Shown piece by piece: positions 1 to 11,587 of a DNA stretch of 64,000 nucleotides. Both the position numbers and the translations under genes were made by a program. The first letter of the stretch is position 1, and every line of letters starts with the position of its first letter. The stretch lies in the NCBI GenBank assembly GCA_049999765.1, contig JBNGIQ010009380.1:1-64000 (forward strand). The letters are read 5' to 3'. The DNA comes from Phaeoceros laevis. Lineage: Eukaryota > Anthocerotophyta > Anthocerotopsida > Notothyladales. The notes under the pieces were generated by a model. That model saw only the letters and a program-made list of their open reading frames with translations, was not told the DNA's origin and ran no database searches.

Positions 1-395
1 GTAATTGTTTATTTGTATACTGATTTATTTATTTCTAATTTGATTCATTTATATATTTACTACTACTACAATTTATTTCTTTATTTGTTGTTAATTCTAT
101 TTTTGCCGCATTAGTCCCGGTACCTGTGTGCTACACTCTGGCAATAGGTATCGAGATAGATGCCATTTGATAGACGACGGTTTTACATTTGCAATGTTAT
201 AAGCAGATATTTAGAAAGGGATTTTACAATGACAAGTAGTCACTTTCGTAGTAATTATGTAGGAAATGATTTTAGTAAGATGTGAAGACTTATTGTAGTG
301 CACTTTATGGGATGTGGCTCAAGAATTACATTTTGTATAAAGTGCAAGTCCAGACGGCAATTATGAACATTACTTATTACTTACATCCTCAAATG

Positions 396-500
396 AACAT
401 CACATCACATCACATCACATCACATCACATCACATCACATCACNNNNNNNNNNACATCACATCACATCACATCACATCACATCACATCACATCACATCAC
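396..500. repeat. (CATCA)n microsatellite with a 10-N gap
   Basis: Uninterrupted 5-bp units (catca) run on both sides of ten Ns at 444-453. The gap lies inside the array, so the true array length is unknown. The flanks (1-395 and 501-587) are AT-rich and I see no gene in them. Confidence 0.95.
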
Positions 501-587
501 TACAATTTAAGTAGTGTGACTCGGAGTACTATGTACAATTTCTAGATTTTTCTTCTAGTTAAAAAGTGTGTAGTTAGCTAGAGCTAT

Positions 588-1015
588 CTAAGTATGCATA
601 TGCCGCATTTCTCGACATCGTTGTTGCTGAGCAAGCTCCTCTTCAATTTCATGAAGGCGTATGTAGTATTGGTCAAGATCGCTATAGTACTGGTAATCTT
701 CGTCGTCCACAACGGTCGCGGTTTGGCGCAAGTTTGTTCTCAAGTACCATCCGAACTCATCTACGTCCTCCATGACGGGTGAAATTGCGAACGCATTCCC
801 CAGCGGTTCCCTGCAATAATGGCACATAGTACCGGTCGTAGCCCACCGGTTGATACATGCTTCGTGGAAAACATGGGTGCAATTTGGTAGTTTTTTTGTT
901 TCTGCAACCATGGTATAAGGCAAATAACGCACGTGTTGTCCACAACGTCCATTATCAAAGTCCGCGAAGGAGTACATGCTTTGCTGACTGAATGATTTGG
1001 TAACCAAGTGGACAA
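588..1015 (-). pseudogene. RING-H2 finger protein, frameshifted
   Basis: The two halves of a RING-H2 finger lie in different frames. The frame ending at 761 carries the first Cys pair (NTCVICL). The frame 588-1007 carries the rest: CTHVFHEACINRW followed by CHYC, the C-x-H-x2-H-x2-C...C-x2-C pattern. The switch falls at a run of seven T (891-897), so one missing or extra base there explains the break. Downstream the protein has an acidic, Tyr-rich stretch and a Glu/Gln-rich helix. RING-H2 proteins are E3 ubiquitin ligases in which the finger binds the E2 enzyme. Either a pseudogene or a homopolymer sequencing error; no separate exon is needed to explain it. Confidence 0.6.
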
Positions 1016-1469
1016 AGACTGTTATACGCCATACGACCTCCTTGAGGATCGGACGAGCACTAAGGGTGAAACGAGCTCCTTGGGGCTCGAAAGAGCATCG
1101 AAGGGCACCATGAAATTGTTTCTGAGTGACAATCTAAAACGGTCCACCCTTCCCAACAGGTTGGTACAGCGGTAACTCGAAACCATTATGAATATATTTT
1201 CATATAATAAATACAGTGACTCCCAACATACAATCTTATGCACTTTGATGTCGGCAGCTTTTCAAGTGAGCAAATCCCTTAGTGTGTTCTAAGTTTGCAA
1301 TCCTTGCAAACTCTCCCCTTTTTTTCCTATTATGAGATTCAGGTTTCACATGTCATTCAGTTGACATTGAGGTAGACCTGAGCCTCAAACCGGAAGGTCC
1401 AACCTGATATGGTGTCACAGTTAGGTGCGGCTCATTTGTTTCTAATTCTATGGGTTGCTACAATTCTTT

Positions 1470-1870
1470 TCTTGTTAGGACTTTCATTTAACTTGTTGTT
1501 AAACCTGTACTTCGCGGAGATGTGCACGTGTAAAGCGGTGGCTACTAGTCGTAAAGCTTATGAGCTCCAAGTCGAGAGAAGCTGCGGACAATCTTGTTAG
1601 AGAAGGATACTGGGGTTGCAATTACTAATTGCAAAGATGGATGGAAAGATATTGTCGGGAGACCTTTGTTGAACTTCATTGTGCAGAATCCGGAATGACC
1701 AGTGTTTTTGAAGGCCAAGACACTCGAGGGAAAGAAAAGAGTGAAGAATACATTACCGAGGACCTTATCGAGGTTATAGAGTGGGTTGGAGTTGAGAAGG
1801 TCGTGCACATTAGTATTAATTGTTGCCGATTCTTACGCTAGTAAAATGGTAAAAGCTGGTCAACTCGGTA
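1470..1870 (+). mobile_element. DUF659 (hAT transposase-related) relic
   Basis: Three frames read in turn give the DUF659 landmarks: GLSFNLLLNLYFAEM near 1480, then KDGWKDIVGRPLLNFIVQNP near 1636-1695, then EEYITEDLIEVIEWVGVEKV near 1745-1805, and a remnant of the TDNA-type motif with frameshifts near 1815. DUF659 is the domain N-terminal to the hAT dimerisation region in many plant transposase-derived proteins. At least two frameshifts and in-frame stops show it is dead. The GC-rich stretch at 1895-2000 and ORFs to 2466 show nothing I recognise. Confidence 0.6.
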
Positions 1871-2704
1871 CACCAAAATATCCACAAGGCTTCTGCGCCC
1901 ATGCCCACACGCGGCCCATGCGCCCCGGGAGACCCCAATGCCGCATGCCCATGGCCCGCCTGCGGCACTGGGTGCGTGGTGCATGGGCATGCGGCATCAC
2001 GAATTTCTTACCAGCTGACTCATATCTTTTGTTACCCTAAATTCTTTGGCAATGCGGCATGCCCTGGCCCCCCTCCTGTGCTAATCGTGCAATGCTTTTA
2101 GTGTACGCTTGTGGTGAAGGAATCACCTTGTTCATGTGCCAATTTTCACTCGGAATTGGAATCCATCAAATGCCATTCTTTGGCGAAGTTGAGCTCAATG
2201 AAGTGTTCCAAATGGCGTGAGCGTCTTCCGCAAATTTCTACCGAGGCAGGCCCCATCATAATCATGGCCAAGAGGTACTTCAAGTGCAAGTCCAACCGTA
2301 TCCAGGTTCTCCTACACAGGAAGCCTACGAGGACAACACAGTCAAAAACTTTTGGAACACTTCGGAGCTCCGAAGTACACTGATTTGGACAACCATGAAC
2401 CGGCTGTTGTCCTCAGTGGGAGCTTTCGACACCGGTTTCTTTACAACTACTTACAAAAGCTGCTAAAGTAGTAGATTATCCTCACGCAACCCATTCTTTT
2501 GTACTATGTACAACTAGAACTAGCTACAAGCTGCCAGAAAATATGTTCGTGACTTACAAGTGAGACCTCAAGCAATCCACTGATCATGTATGCAAATCCG
2601 CAACTCTAGCTTCAAGCACAAACAGCTGCCTACGTTCCTGATACCCACTGCAATTGACTGGTTTCTCGCGTCGGGAATAGGCTGCCTGCCGCCCAGACTC
2701 CAGA

Positions 2705-3343
2705 CTACAGTTTGCTTCGCCCCCACTCAACATTGATTAAGCGGTGCTGTGGTTTTTTGGGCTGAATCTTAGGCACGGTCACCTGCAGTACCCCGTCTTC
2801 CACACTGGCTGTGACATTGTTTAGGTCCACATTGTCAGGCAGCCGAAACCGTCGAACAAATCCCGTGCGCGACCGCTCTATCCTGTGCCACTTGTCAGTC
2901 TCCTTCACGTCCTCCTGGCTGCCAGCTCCACTGATCCTCAGAACATTCCCTTCTTCCACCTCAACCTTGATATCCTCCTTCTTCACACCTGCTCACTCGA
3001 ACAAAATTGTGGTCATGGCAATCAGACTGGAATCTGCTAGTACTGCCTGCCTTGCCTCACAGACAGACAACCTTGGCTAGGCATCGCAAGCTGGACCTTC
3101 TAATTGCAGTATTCCTGTGGCTCAAGATCGCTCTCCCATTGATCGACATCTAAAGATAAAAAAGTACCAAGGAGGAAACGGACACCAAACAAGGAGGAAA
3201 CGTCAGAGCGTACCGGGCAAGTCAGCTTTGAAGACATGAGCGTCTGGAGTCTCCAGCCAGTCCACACGAGGGCTGACAACGTCTCTTACGAACAGTGTGT
3301 TTCTGAGATCCCACGGGTTGATGCGATTTGCCAACGCAGCCAT
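2705..3343 (-). CDS. Small heat-shock protein (HSP20, class I-like), 2 exons
   Basis: Exons 3343-3214 and 2988-2705, 225-bp GT-AG intron, 137 aa. Exon 1 encodes [20 protein letters not shown] and then [18 protein letters not shown]. The intron splits the Gly codon, and exon 2 continues [20 protein letters not shown]. The alpha-crystallin domain fills the protein and [10 protein letters not shown] is the conserved GVL motif near the C-terminus. Such proteins are ATP-independent holdases that form oligomers in the cytosol. At 137 aa it is a little short because the N-terminal arm is short. Cytosolic class I genes of seed plants are usually intronless, so the intron is notable. A perfect three-unit heat-shock element lies 115 bp upstream of the ATG. 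Confidence 0.88.
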
Positions 3344-3457
3344 GACCAATGAAGCTTACAAACAGGTTCTGTGAGCGAGGACGTCGTCAGTCCAGAGCAG
3401 TGAAAGCTGGCGTGAGATGGGCGACCGGGAAGGGCTGGCCCACATCGTTCTCAGGTG

Positions 3458-3470
3458 TTCTGGAACCTTC
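3458..3470. promoter_or_regulatory. Heat-shock element upstream of HSP20
   Basis: TTCtgGAAccTTC is a perfect three-unit inverted pentamer array, the trimeric HSF binding site. It lies 115 bp upstream of the HSP20 start codon on the proper side. No clear TATA box was found between it and the ATG. Confidence 0.7.
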
Positions 3471-3806
3471 GGATCACCGCCTGCTACCGACGCCACCGCA
3501 ACTTCAGTTTCGAGGTTCAACAACAGGAAAACGAAGTTACGGTTCTGGGGTCACGTTGCTGCATGAGAAATAAACGCTCATGCCTGTTTCAGACTAGGAT
3601 ACAAAAGCCCTCTGTCCAACACAATAGTAAGCAGCTTGTAGTCCCTCAATGTGAAGGACCTCGGCCTCAATTGATCCTTCAGACCCACATGAAATGCGCA
3701 AATTCAGCAACTCATAGTACATTTAATATTTTGCGGAGGTTCTCAAACTCCAAACCATCCGTTACACAAGAGTATCAGGTTGTCTCTTCTCGGCAGAAAA
3801 CAGGCT

Positions 3807-5859
3807 TCAATGTGCCTGCGATTCCAACAACAAATGTGTAGCTGCATTGACGTCATTCCTGGCCCTTGACAGGGCTTGCAAGGCTGAACTCCTGTCAAAA
3901 CCCATGGAAATCAGAGTAGCCACAGATTCGTCGGGGGGTGCCATTGCTGCCCCTAGAGGTGGGGCTGTCGGAGTGAAACGACCCTGACAACAGCAACCCG
4001 CCATATGAGCCAAACCTCTCATGCTGTAGGAATGCAAAAAGTTCCTCCCCACCACATACCTCAAATGGGCGAGCGAAATGAGCATCTGCACTGTCTCTTA
4101 CGCCTTGAGGTCTTCCAGTAACTGATGAAGGCGCTGGTGAAAAGAGCGGTGCCAAAAATCGGTTTGAAGCTGATGCTAATGCTTCAGGGAACTGTGTTGC
4201 GCACATGCATGTACACCAGCCAATCATGAAAGTGCTCAGCCATAGGCAGACCATGGACTCCAACAACAGCTAGAATTGGAAGTTCGAAAGCATGTCTCCT
4301 AACCTTGAGCCTGCGCACTCCGAAGATGTTGGAACGGTACGTTAAGCCAGCAAGAACGCCACAAAAACCTGGAATTAAGGATCGTTTCCAAGATGACAAC
4401 AGCAGCTGGACAGGAGGAACGAGTTGATGCACAACATTAGCAAGAGCGTGCTGGTGGTGCTGTAATTGAGAACAGCGAGATGGGTGACTACAAAGTCCAA
4501 ATTTTTTACCTGCAGGCCAGCAGCATATATGAATGACTTGTCTGAGAACCTGACACCAAACACTCGGAAACGAGTGGAGATGGGAATGTCGAATGAGAAA
4601 GGCACAAAAGATGCAAATATAAGACCATATGGCCCTGGTGACAGAAACCCTCCAAGGGCTGTTGGATCTGTGATCAGCATATGCAATGGAGTCAATCATA
4701 AATATGCTTAAGGGTTGAACATCCAGTCCTTCCAAAAACCTTAATCCCAGGCCACCCTATACAACTGATTGGCAAGATCAGTTCAGAACTTTCAGACGAG
4801 GTGAGGCAAGGAGGCAAGGTACGTAATACAAGCAAGGGAAACAACAAGAAGAGTGTCTGCACACACTCTTCTATTTGCAGTTTAGTTGACTCAAACTGGC
4901 TACAAATTTCAAAGACAAAAAAAGCAGCATTTTTTCAATCAACTGAGCTTGGTATGCAACAACTTGGCATCCATGCAGCTTCGTATGCAAACATTCTCGT
5001 CAGTCTTAAAGTGCAGGTCCACAGCCTGCTACCAATTCTTGCTTGAACTTTTAAGGCTTTCCTGTAAAGTTGTCATGCTCACATCAACACCAACAACAAC
5101 AACAATATTGTAGATTAACATTTTTTGACCTGAACTAGAGAAATTAAATCCCGCTTCGTTGTCTATTACCTCGTATTGCTGCCAAAGCAACCACCTCCAA
5201 TACCGTTGTCAATGTAGTGCAAAACAGGAGAAATGCCTGCAGAGGTTAAACATCCCCCATGTCTTAGCCCACCTGCGACAGGTACCTACGTAGGCACAAA
5301 CTGGCCAGAAAGAGCTTCACAAAGCCTTACAGCATATTTGTTGGACCCGATGTGCCTCTCGAAAACTCTGAAGAAATAAACCAAATACAGCCCGAAGACA
5401 GTTTCAGGAGTGGACGAGAAAACGAAGGGTGCTGCCACCAGGCGCCACAGTTGCAGCTTTCGGATAATTCCCTGCTAGTTAGTTGGTTAGTTACATGCTG
5501 AACTAGCTAGATCAAAACGACCATGCTTGAGAGCTCAAGAGACCAACATCAACCTTGGAAGCTCAGCTGAAGAACCACCACCCTAACTCCAGCTCCTACA
5601 AACACAACGTATACAACAGCAAGAAGATTGATCTGGCACCTGGTACGAGATGCTGCATGCTCTGGCACCGCCCTGCAGGCCTACCAGGACAGATACAAGG
5701 CCACATACTACCACCAGAAACTTTGTTACAGGAGCATTGTCTGCACAGTTGCCGCACAGCAACTTCGGATCAGTGGCACATTGAACAATGGAAACCCATA
5801 TGCAGAGTGGACCACCACAGAGGACAGCTCTTACGGAATCCAGATGGCCCAGAGTTCAT
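3807..5859 (-). CDS. UBAC2: UBAC2-like rhomboid pseudoprotease with C-terminal UBA domain, 8 exons
   Basis: Exons 5859-5835, 5740-5640, 5471-5331, 5236-5170, 4667-4510, 4405-4304, 4191-4102 and 3983-3807; phases agree and give 286 aa, the usual plant length. The protein starts [15 protein letters not shown]. It continues with hydrophobic segments, [18 protein letters not shown] and IGSNKYA, then [18 protein letters not shown], the [16 protein letters not shown] block and [20 protein letters not shown]. The last 45 residues form a UBA domain ([20 protein letters not shown]) that binds ubiquitin. Family members are ER membrane proteins of the derlin/rhomboid fold lacking the catalytic serine; they act in ER-associated degradation and trafficking (plant members interact with the autophagy-related PAMP-induced coiled-coil protein). 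Divergent from the U11-59K gene, with 657 bp between the starts. Confidence 0.92.
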
Positions 5860-6516
5860 GATGCGACCCCTGCTTTCGCTACAACAATTTCCACCCTCCG
5901 CTCCGCTCTTTAATCTAGCTGTTCTAAGTTCCTCCGCGCAGCATCAATCTACCTGCTAGCCCAAAACCCCTGCTTCACAGTGTCAAAATAGCCAACTCCT
6001 GCAGGGTACCACATACGCGCATATTTCTGAATCCCAAGCAGCTCGAGTGCTGGTGATCTCCTCTCGTGCAAGGGTTCGGGATCAGAAGCAGCTCCCCAAC
6101 CAGCTAACCACGCTCGCGACGTTCAGGCGCTTTCGCATAGAAGGGCAAGAGATGACTACGCTGGCCAATCGCGGCCAAGGAAGGCGCCTTGGAAGAAGCT
6201 GTGTGGCGCCATCGCCACCGAGACGATCCAGAATGTGTGAAACGGGAATCTTCACGAAGTCGTACTCCACGTGATTCCACTTTCACAAAGCTGCGGCCCC
6301 GCCCCAAGTGCTCTCTGCTGTTGTGACATGGTATTTTTTGCTGGGGTCCGGAGTTTGACCTTGGGTTCTTGGATGTGCGTTGAGTAGACGGGATTCTGGT
6401 TTTTTCCTTGTAGTTTTTCTGCACGACATGAGGATCAATACAGGTTAGGCTTGATCAGATGCTTCGTCTGGTGAATAGCGTCTAAACAAGAGAAGGGAGA
6501 TGCCGTGAGAGGAGTC

Positions 6517-8747
6517 ATGATAAACAGAGCTGCACCGTTGAGGCCTGTGGGGATCCAGCCTGGCCAGCTTCCGCAGCCATCACCAGCTCTTTCTCATCCG
6601 ACCTGGCAGCCAGCCCAGCTTCTCAAGCATCTGCGCGAATTGGAAGAGAACATTTTGCTTCTCAAAGCAGTGTAAGGCTTTGGGTGTGTCGTTATTTTCA
6701 TGTGAGACAGAGTGCTGACAAGGGATACCGCTGATGTTGTCAGAAAAGACGAGGTTGGAGTACTGTTCTCCCTTGAAGGCACACGGGAGAGTTATGATCC
6801 TCTATTGCAAACAACAGTGCCGGGTTTTCAGGATTTCCCCTCCTCCTTGGCTGCTACCTCGACGAAACCGGCAAGTCCAGACGGAGGGGAGCAGTCTGTT
6901 GTGGGAGATGAGCACCAACTTGCCGAAGATGGTGTCCGGGACTTGGGAAATGATGGTGTTCCTAACAGTTATTACGCTGATAGCACGTCGGAAGGGACCA
7001 CAAAAAATCCTTCAGGCTTGGAGCTTTTGAGGACAGCAGTGGTGAATGATGTAGACATGGATGCAGGGAGCATGGGGCTCGATGCGAGAAGACTTGCTGC
7101 TGTACATGCTGCAAAAAGTCTGTCCCGGCACGTCAGATATCTGTTAGCACCTTTTGGACAGGCTTCTTCGAGTATTGGAGGATCGGACAAGTCTGACATG
7201 GTTGCTCTACTGGTAAAGAAGCGGTTGAAATTGAAACGAAATCGAAGATGGAGAAGCAAGCATCGAAGGCACGCAGCCATAGCCTTGCAGAAGGTGGGAG
7301 TTAACAGATTTAGGTTGTAAATGTTGGCTGAAGAGCTACAACTGTGGACACACTGTATCGAAGGAATTAGCGCAGCAAATTTTTCATTCATGGCGTCTTC
7401 ATAGCATGATGTGTAGCCCAATGATCTGTAGAGTCGACGTAATATGTGAGGTGTTTAACTGATGTTGTTTGGGTCCTGGGTTTAGATGAAAGATTGTTTC
7501 ACAGCCCTTGTTACTTCTTCTTTGCAGGAGAAAGCAGAGTTTGAGACGATAGACGCTCAAGCTGATGCTTGGCGGGCTAGACAGATAGCAAATGATCTAT
7601 CTAAGCGCAAGGTTTCTAGTCTACACTACTTCTTTTGGTGTTTGATGTTCTCAGAAGCACCATGTCATTTAATGTGGAATTGCAGATGGAACACATGAGA
7701 GTAATTGCTGAACAGAAAGCAAAGGAGGAACGACTTCGACGCGCCCAAGAGGTTCCCAGACACCCAATCTATCTGCCAAAAGCATTCACATTGAGGAGAT
7801 TGTCATATCATAGAGTCAAGTGTCATCTAAGATTGAAAATCTCCAATTCTGGCAGCAAGAGATGGTGTTGCTTGTAGAAAAACTTCACGAGCTGCGGTCT
7901 CTACGCATCCAGAAGCTGAAAAAGCAAGGTATCAATGCACACCAGCTGCGGATTTTTCTTGCCAGCGATCTCCTCCTTTGTGACCTTCTGTTCTCTGTGG
8001 TATTAGGTCAGTTTTTTCCCGATGAGGACAACGAGTTCTTGGAGCGCATTCGCCTGGCAGTTGAGGAGGAGGAAAGGCAAGCTGCAGCAGCAGCAGATAC
8101 TAGTGCAGCTGCAACTGCAATTGCAAATGCATCTGTTGCTGCAAAATCTGCAACATCTGGAATGGCTGCCGAAGGCTTGAATGGGCCAGGGACAAAAGTA
8201 TTACTGGAAGAGAAAGATGGGATAACAGAACCAGATCTCCACACAGGACCTTCAGAGAATTCAGCCAAAACCCAGGCTGTCGCCAACCAAGACCAACGAG
8301 AACACTCAGAAGGTTTCCAATTTAGGGGTCTGCCACCAGAATTTTATCACTACTTTTATGGAAGCAGCTTCGACCTGGGAACTCTGATTGAGGTCTGCTT
8401 ACGATGTTACATCCTTGGGGTATCAGCTATTTGCGTCCAGATATGTGGTCATGTCGTTTCCATTGAAGTTTGAAACCGTCAATGATTATGCAGGTCCGAA
8501 GGTCTTGGGATGCCTTCATCGTGCCAGCTGGGGGAAGGTCAGTGCAGTATGCAACCTGTTTGTAATTCGTGTAGCTCTTTCCGGGCAATAGCTGAAATCT
8601 AGTAGGTTATCAGTCCAACCCCAGTGTTTCTCTAACAAAGTTAAGCCTGCGCTTGTGTTTTCCAGTCGGATACCTGGCCACTGGGTCCAGGCCCCTTTCC
8701 CAGCAGATGCTGTGTGGGGATCGTATCTTGTTAACCCTCCAGAATGA
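6517..8747 (+). CDS. U11/U12 snRNP 59-kDa protein homolog (PDCD7-like), 8 exons
   Basis: Exons 6517-6671, 6711-7293, 7528-7611, 7686-7751, 7856-7928, 8007-8392, 8494-8537 and 8666-8747; 490 aa. The conserved core is VALLVKKRLKLKRNRRWRSK, followed by long basic/acidic helices (EFETIDAQADAWRARQIAND, LHELRSLRIQKLKKQG, FFPDEDNEFLERIRLAVEEE), an Ala-rich linker, and the C-terminal RRSWDAFIVPAGGSRIPGHW ending in a Trp-rich AVWGSYL tail. This matches U11-59K, a component of the U11/U12 di-snRNP that recognises minor (U12-type) introns in the nucleus. Two donors are unusual (GTGGGA after exon 2, GTTCCC after exon 4), but the joined protein fits the family. None of the splice junctions I read in this window is itself U12-type. 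Confidence 0.85.
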
Positions 8748-9553
8748 ACCTGGAAGTGGGTACTGTTTGTGTTCAAGGGGTTGGCTGAAATCGCGGACAG
8801 AGCAACAGGTATGGACATCTCTCTGACCGATTCCCTGGCCCTGCTAACACGAGTGCTTGCTTACGAAGAGAGAATATGCAACTCTTTTGACGACGTTGTA
8901 CAGGTTCGCTGTCGAACTACAGACCTGAAGTACCCTATCTCAGGACAAGTGAACTATTATCAGATGACTTCTGAACTGCCTTCCCGTGCTCTCTCTCGAG
9001 TCAGACGCTCTGCTCCTTGAAACTGTGTGATAGCCACGGATGAATGTGTGATCGCCACGGATTCTTGTCACACTTCGAACGACGTAGGACCCAACGGCGA
9101 CCCCGGAAGGCAATCATTATATTAGAAGTCCAGGAAGGATTCACAATGCGCTTAGGGTAAAAAAGTCACTGTACGAGTAGGTCTGGTCGCAGTCAAAGTA
9201 GGATGGAGAAGTTGGCAACTTTGTGATTTTCCACAAAGAAGTTACCCGAGCACAACTTTGGTGGAAAGTGTACTTCATTACAAATTTCCACTGGGAGTCT
9301 GGGTGTCTATCTTTACCCTGAGTACACAGTGATTTGTTGAACCACAATCCGGTACACTGAGCATGCACGGAGCGTGACCGGAGTTCTCGAGTTTGGCGAA
9401 AATAGAAGAGAATCGGAAGGATGAAGTCTGCAATAGAAGAGAATCAACGGATGAGGCCTGATCCAAAAGGTTGGAGTGTTTGAAGGGGTACAAAGCCTCT
9501 TGTGCGCAATTGTTGCTAAGCACTGGGACAAGAGGTAGAGGAGAGCTTGAGCC
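8748..9553. other. Intergenic / likely UTRs
   Basis: Holds the probable 3' UTR of U11-59K and the 5' leader of the xylulokinase. An 83-codon ORF at 8769-9020 has no recognisable similarity. Near 9026-9060 a short phrase (gtgtgatagccacgga / gtgtgatcgccacgga) occurs twice. Confidence 0.5.
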
Positions 9554-11254
9554 ATGGGAAGAGCAGAGAGCCTGTCGGTACCTGAAGACGCTGTTTTCCT
9601 CGGGTTTGATAGTTCCACACAGTCACTAAAGGTCACAGCACTGGACCACAACCTGAGCATTTTCGCATTCCAATCCGTCCATTTTGATTCGGAGCTGCCA
9701 CAGTATGGCACCAAGGACGGAGTTCACAGAGATCAGACCACGCCTGGCAGAGTCACTGCTCCGACGCTCATGTGGATAGAGGCATTAGAGCTGATCCTCA
9801 GGAAGCTCAAGGAGTCCGGGTTTCCTTTTTCCCGGGTGAAGGCAGTGTCAGGAAGCGGGCAGCAGCACGGTAGCGTGTTCTGGAGAGAAGGGGCTAGGTC
9901 GGGGCTCGGGAATTTGCGCAAGGATGTGCCGCTGGTGGAGCAGCTCCGAGGATGGTTTGCCACACCGGATTCTCCGGTGTGGATGGACAGCAGCACGGCG
10001 AAGCAATGCCGGGAGCTCGAGGAAGCTGTGGGAGGTGCGGAGGCCATGGCCGCCCTGACAGGATCACGAGCTCACGAGCGCTTCACGGGGCCGCAGATCA
10101 GGAAGGTGTGGCAGACGGAGCCGGAGGTGTACCTTGGGACGGAACGCATCTCGCTGGTCAGCTCCTTCATGGCTTCCATCCTCCTGGGGGAGTACGCGGC
10201 GATCGACTACAGCGATGGAGCGGGGATGAATCTCATGGATCTGCGCCTGAGAGAGTGGTCGCCTGTTGCTCTGGAAGCCACAGCGCCCGGGTTGAAGGAG
10301 AAGCTAGGGGACCTGGCGCCTCCGCAGGCCGTGGCTGGGGGCGTGAGCAAGTACCTGGTGGACAAGTACGGGTTTAGCCCCAATTGCAAGGTGGTGCACT
10401 GGTCCGGGGACAACCCTTGCTCTCTGGCGGGGCTGGCATTGAACAGGCCCGGGGACCTCGGCATCAGCCTGGGCACCAGCGACACAGTATTTGGGATCAC
10501 GGCCGACCCCAACCCCGGGCTGGAAGGGCATGTCTTCCCAAACCCTGTCGATCCCAGCTGCTACATGGCCATGCTCTGCTACAAGAACGGCTCTCTAACC
10601 AGAGAGAAAGTGAGAAACCAGGTAGCCGGGGGGTCCTGGGAAGCATTCAACCGTCTGCTGGATGACAGCCCCAATTTCAACAAAGGACAGGTGGGGTTTT
10701 TCTACACAGACCCCGAAATTCTGCCTCCCCTGCCTGTAGGCACGCACAGGTTTGTGCTGGAGGGTTGGATCAACGGGTCCCTGCAACACAGCAAGGATGA
10801 GAGAGTGGAGAAATTTGACGCCGCTTCTGAGGTCCGTGCTCTGGTGGAAGGACAGTTCCTGTCCATGAGGGCTCATGCAGAGAGAATTGGCATGCTCAGT
10901 CCACCCCAACGGGTGATTGCAACCGGAGGTGGCTCTGCCAACCGGCACCTCCTGCGAATCATAGCCAATGTGTTCGGCTGCCCCGTCTACACAGCCTCCA
11001 GACCGGATTCTGCTTCCCTAGGTGCTGCATTGCGAGCTGCCCATGGTTGGCTCTGTCAGGAGAGAGACGAGTTTGTGGCGATTGCTGACATGTTTGCGGA
11101 CATTGCCACTGGAGATGGAAGCTCAGTGCAGTGTAAGCTTTCGGCGGAGGCTGGGGACAAGACCGTGCACGCAAAATATGGACAACTGGCAGCAAAGCGA
11201 GCCGAGATTGAAAACACACTCGTCAGCCAAGCAACATCCTCACCAGCCAGCTAG
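9554..11254 (+). CDS. XK: Xylulokinase (FGGY family), single exon
   Basis: 566 aa, uninterrupted, of normal length for eukaryotic D-xylulose kinase. N-terminal actin-fold phosphate loop FLGFDSSTQSLKVTALD (15-31), SGSGQQHGSVFW (99-110), PVWMDSSTAKQC (about 141-152), TGSRAHERFTGPQIRK (about 169-184), catalytic Asp in WSGDNPCS (283-290), GISLGTSDTVFGI (303-315), and the second nucleotide site ATGGGSANRHLLRI near 455. It phosphorylates D-xylulose to xylulose 5-phosphate, feeding the pentose phosphate pathway in the cytosol (plant XK-2 type) after xylan breakdown. No transit peptide is evident, so a cytosolic location is inferred. The start is the first ATG. The next gene on the same strand, also single-exon, begins 333 bp downstream. 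Confidence 0.95.
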   Translation: MGRAESLSVPEDAVFLGFDSSTQSLKVTALDHNLSIFAFQSVHFDSELPQYGTKDGVHRDQTTPGRVTAPTLMWIEALELILRKLKESGFPFSRVKAVSGSGQQHGSVFWREGARSGLGNLRKDVPLVEQLRGWFATPDSPVWMDSSTAKQCRELEEAVGGAEAMAALTGSRAHERFTGPQIRKVWQTEPEVYLGTERISLVSSFMASILLGEYAAIDYSDGAGMNLMDLRLREWSPVALEATAPGLKEKLGDLAPPQAVAGGVSKYLVDKYGFSPNCKVVHWSGDNPCSLAGLALNRPGDLGISLGTSDTVFGITADPNPGLEGHVFPNPVDPSCYMAMLCYKNGSLTREKVRNQVAGGSWEAFNRLLDDSPNFNKGQVGFFYTDPEILPPLPVGTHRFVLEGWINGSLQHSKDERVEKFDAASEVRALVEGQFLSMRAHAERIGMLSPPQRVIATGGGSANRHLLRIIANVFGCPVYTASRPDSASLGAALRAAHGWLCQERDEFVAIADMFADIATGDGSSVQCKLSAEAGDKTVHAKYGQLAAKRAEIENTLVSQATSSPAS

Positions 11255-11587
11255 GTAGCATATTCTGAAAGAGTGGGCAATGCTGTGTGCATTTCACTGC
11301 CAGTATCGCAATACCGATACATGTGTAAATATGTCTCTCCTGACAGTGTGCCGTATCACTGTCTCTTGCAATCTGAGGTGCGTTTCGTAGTGTCATTTGC
11401 CACTACTGTCTCGGGAAGCAACACCCCTCTCCTGCCAATTTGCACTTCCACAATTAAAACCACAGACAATGGTGAAAAACTCTGATATCCTCGTCAAGAC
11501 TACACATCATCATACTTGCGAAAGACCTAGCCCGCCGAGGCAGTTCTACACTTCTACACTTTTTCCGTCCATGGTCATTGCAGGCAG

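Noticed and set aside
6517-8747. A U12-type intron in or near the U11-59K gene
   Set aside because: None of the donors I read begins ATATCC or GTATCC; the closest, GTATCA at 7929, lacks the consensus.
9952-10377. Gly/Arg-rich ORF inside xylulokinase
   Set aside because: Out-of-frame shadow of the long, motif-complete kinase frame.
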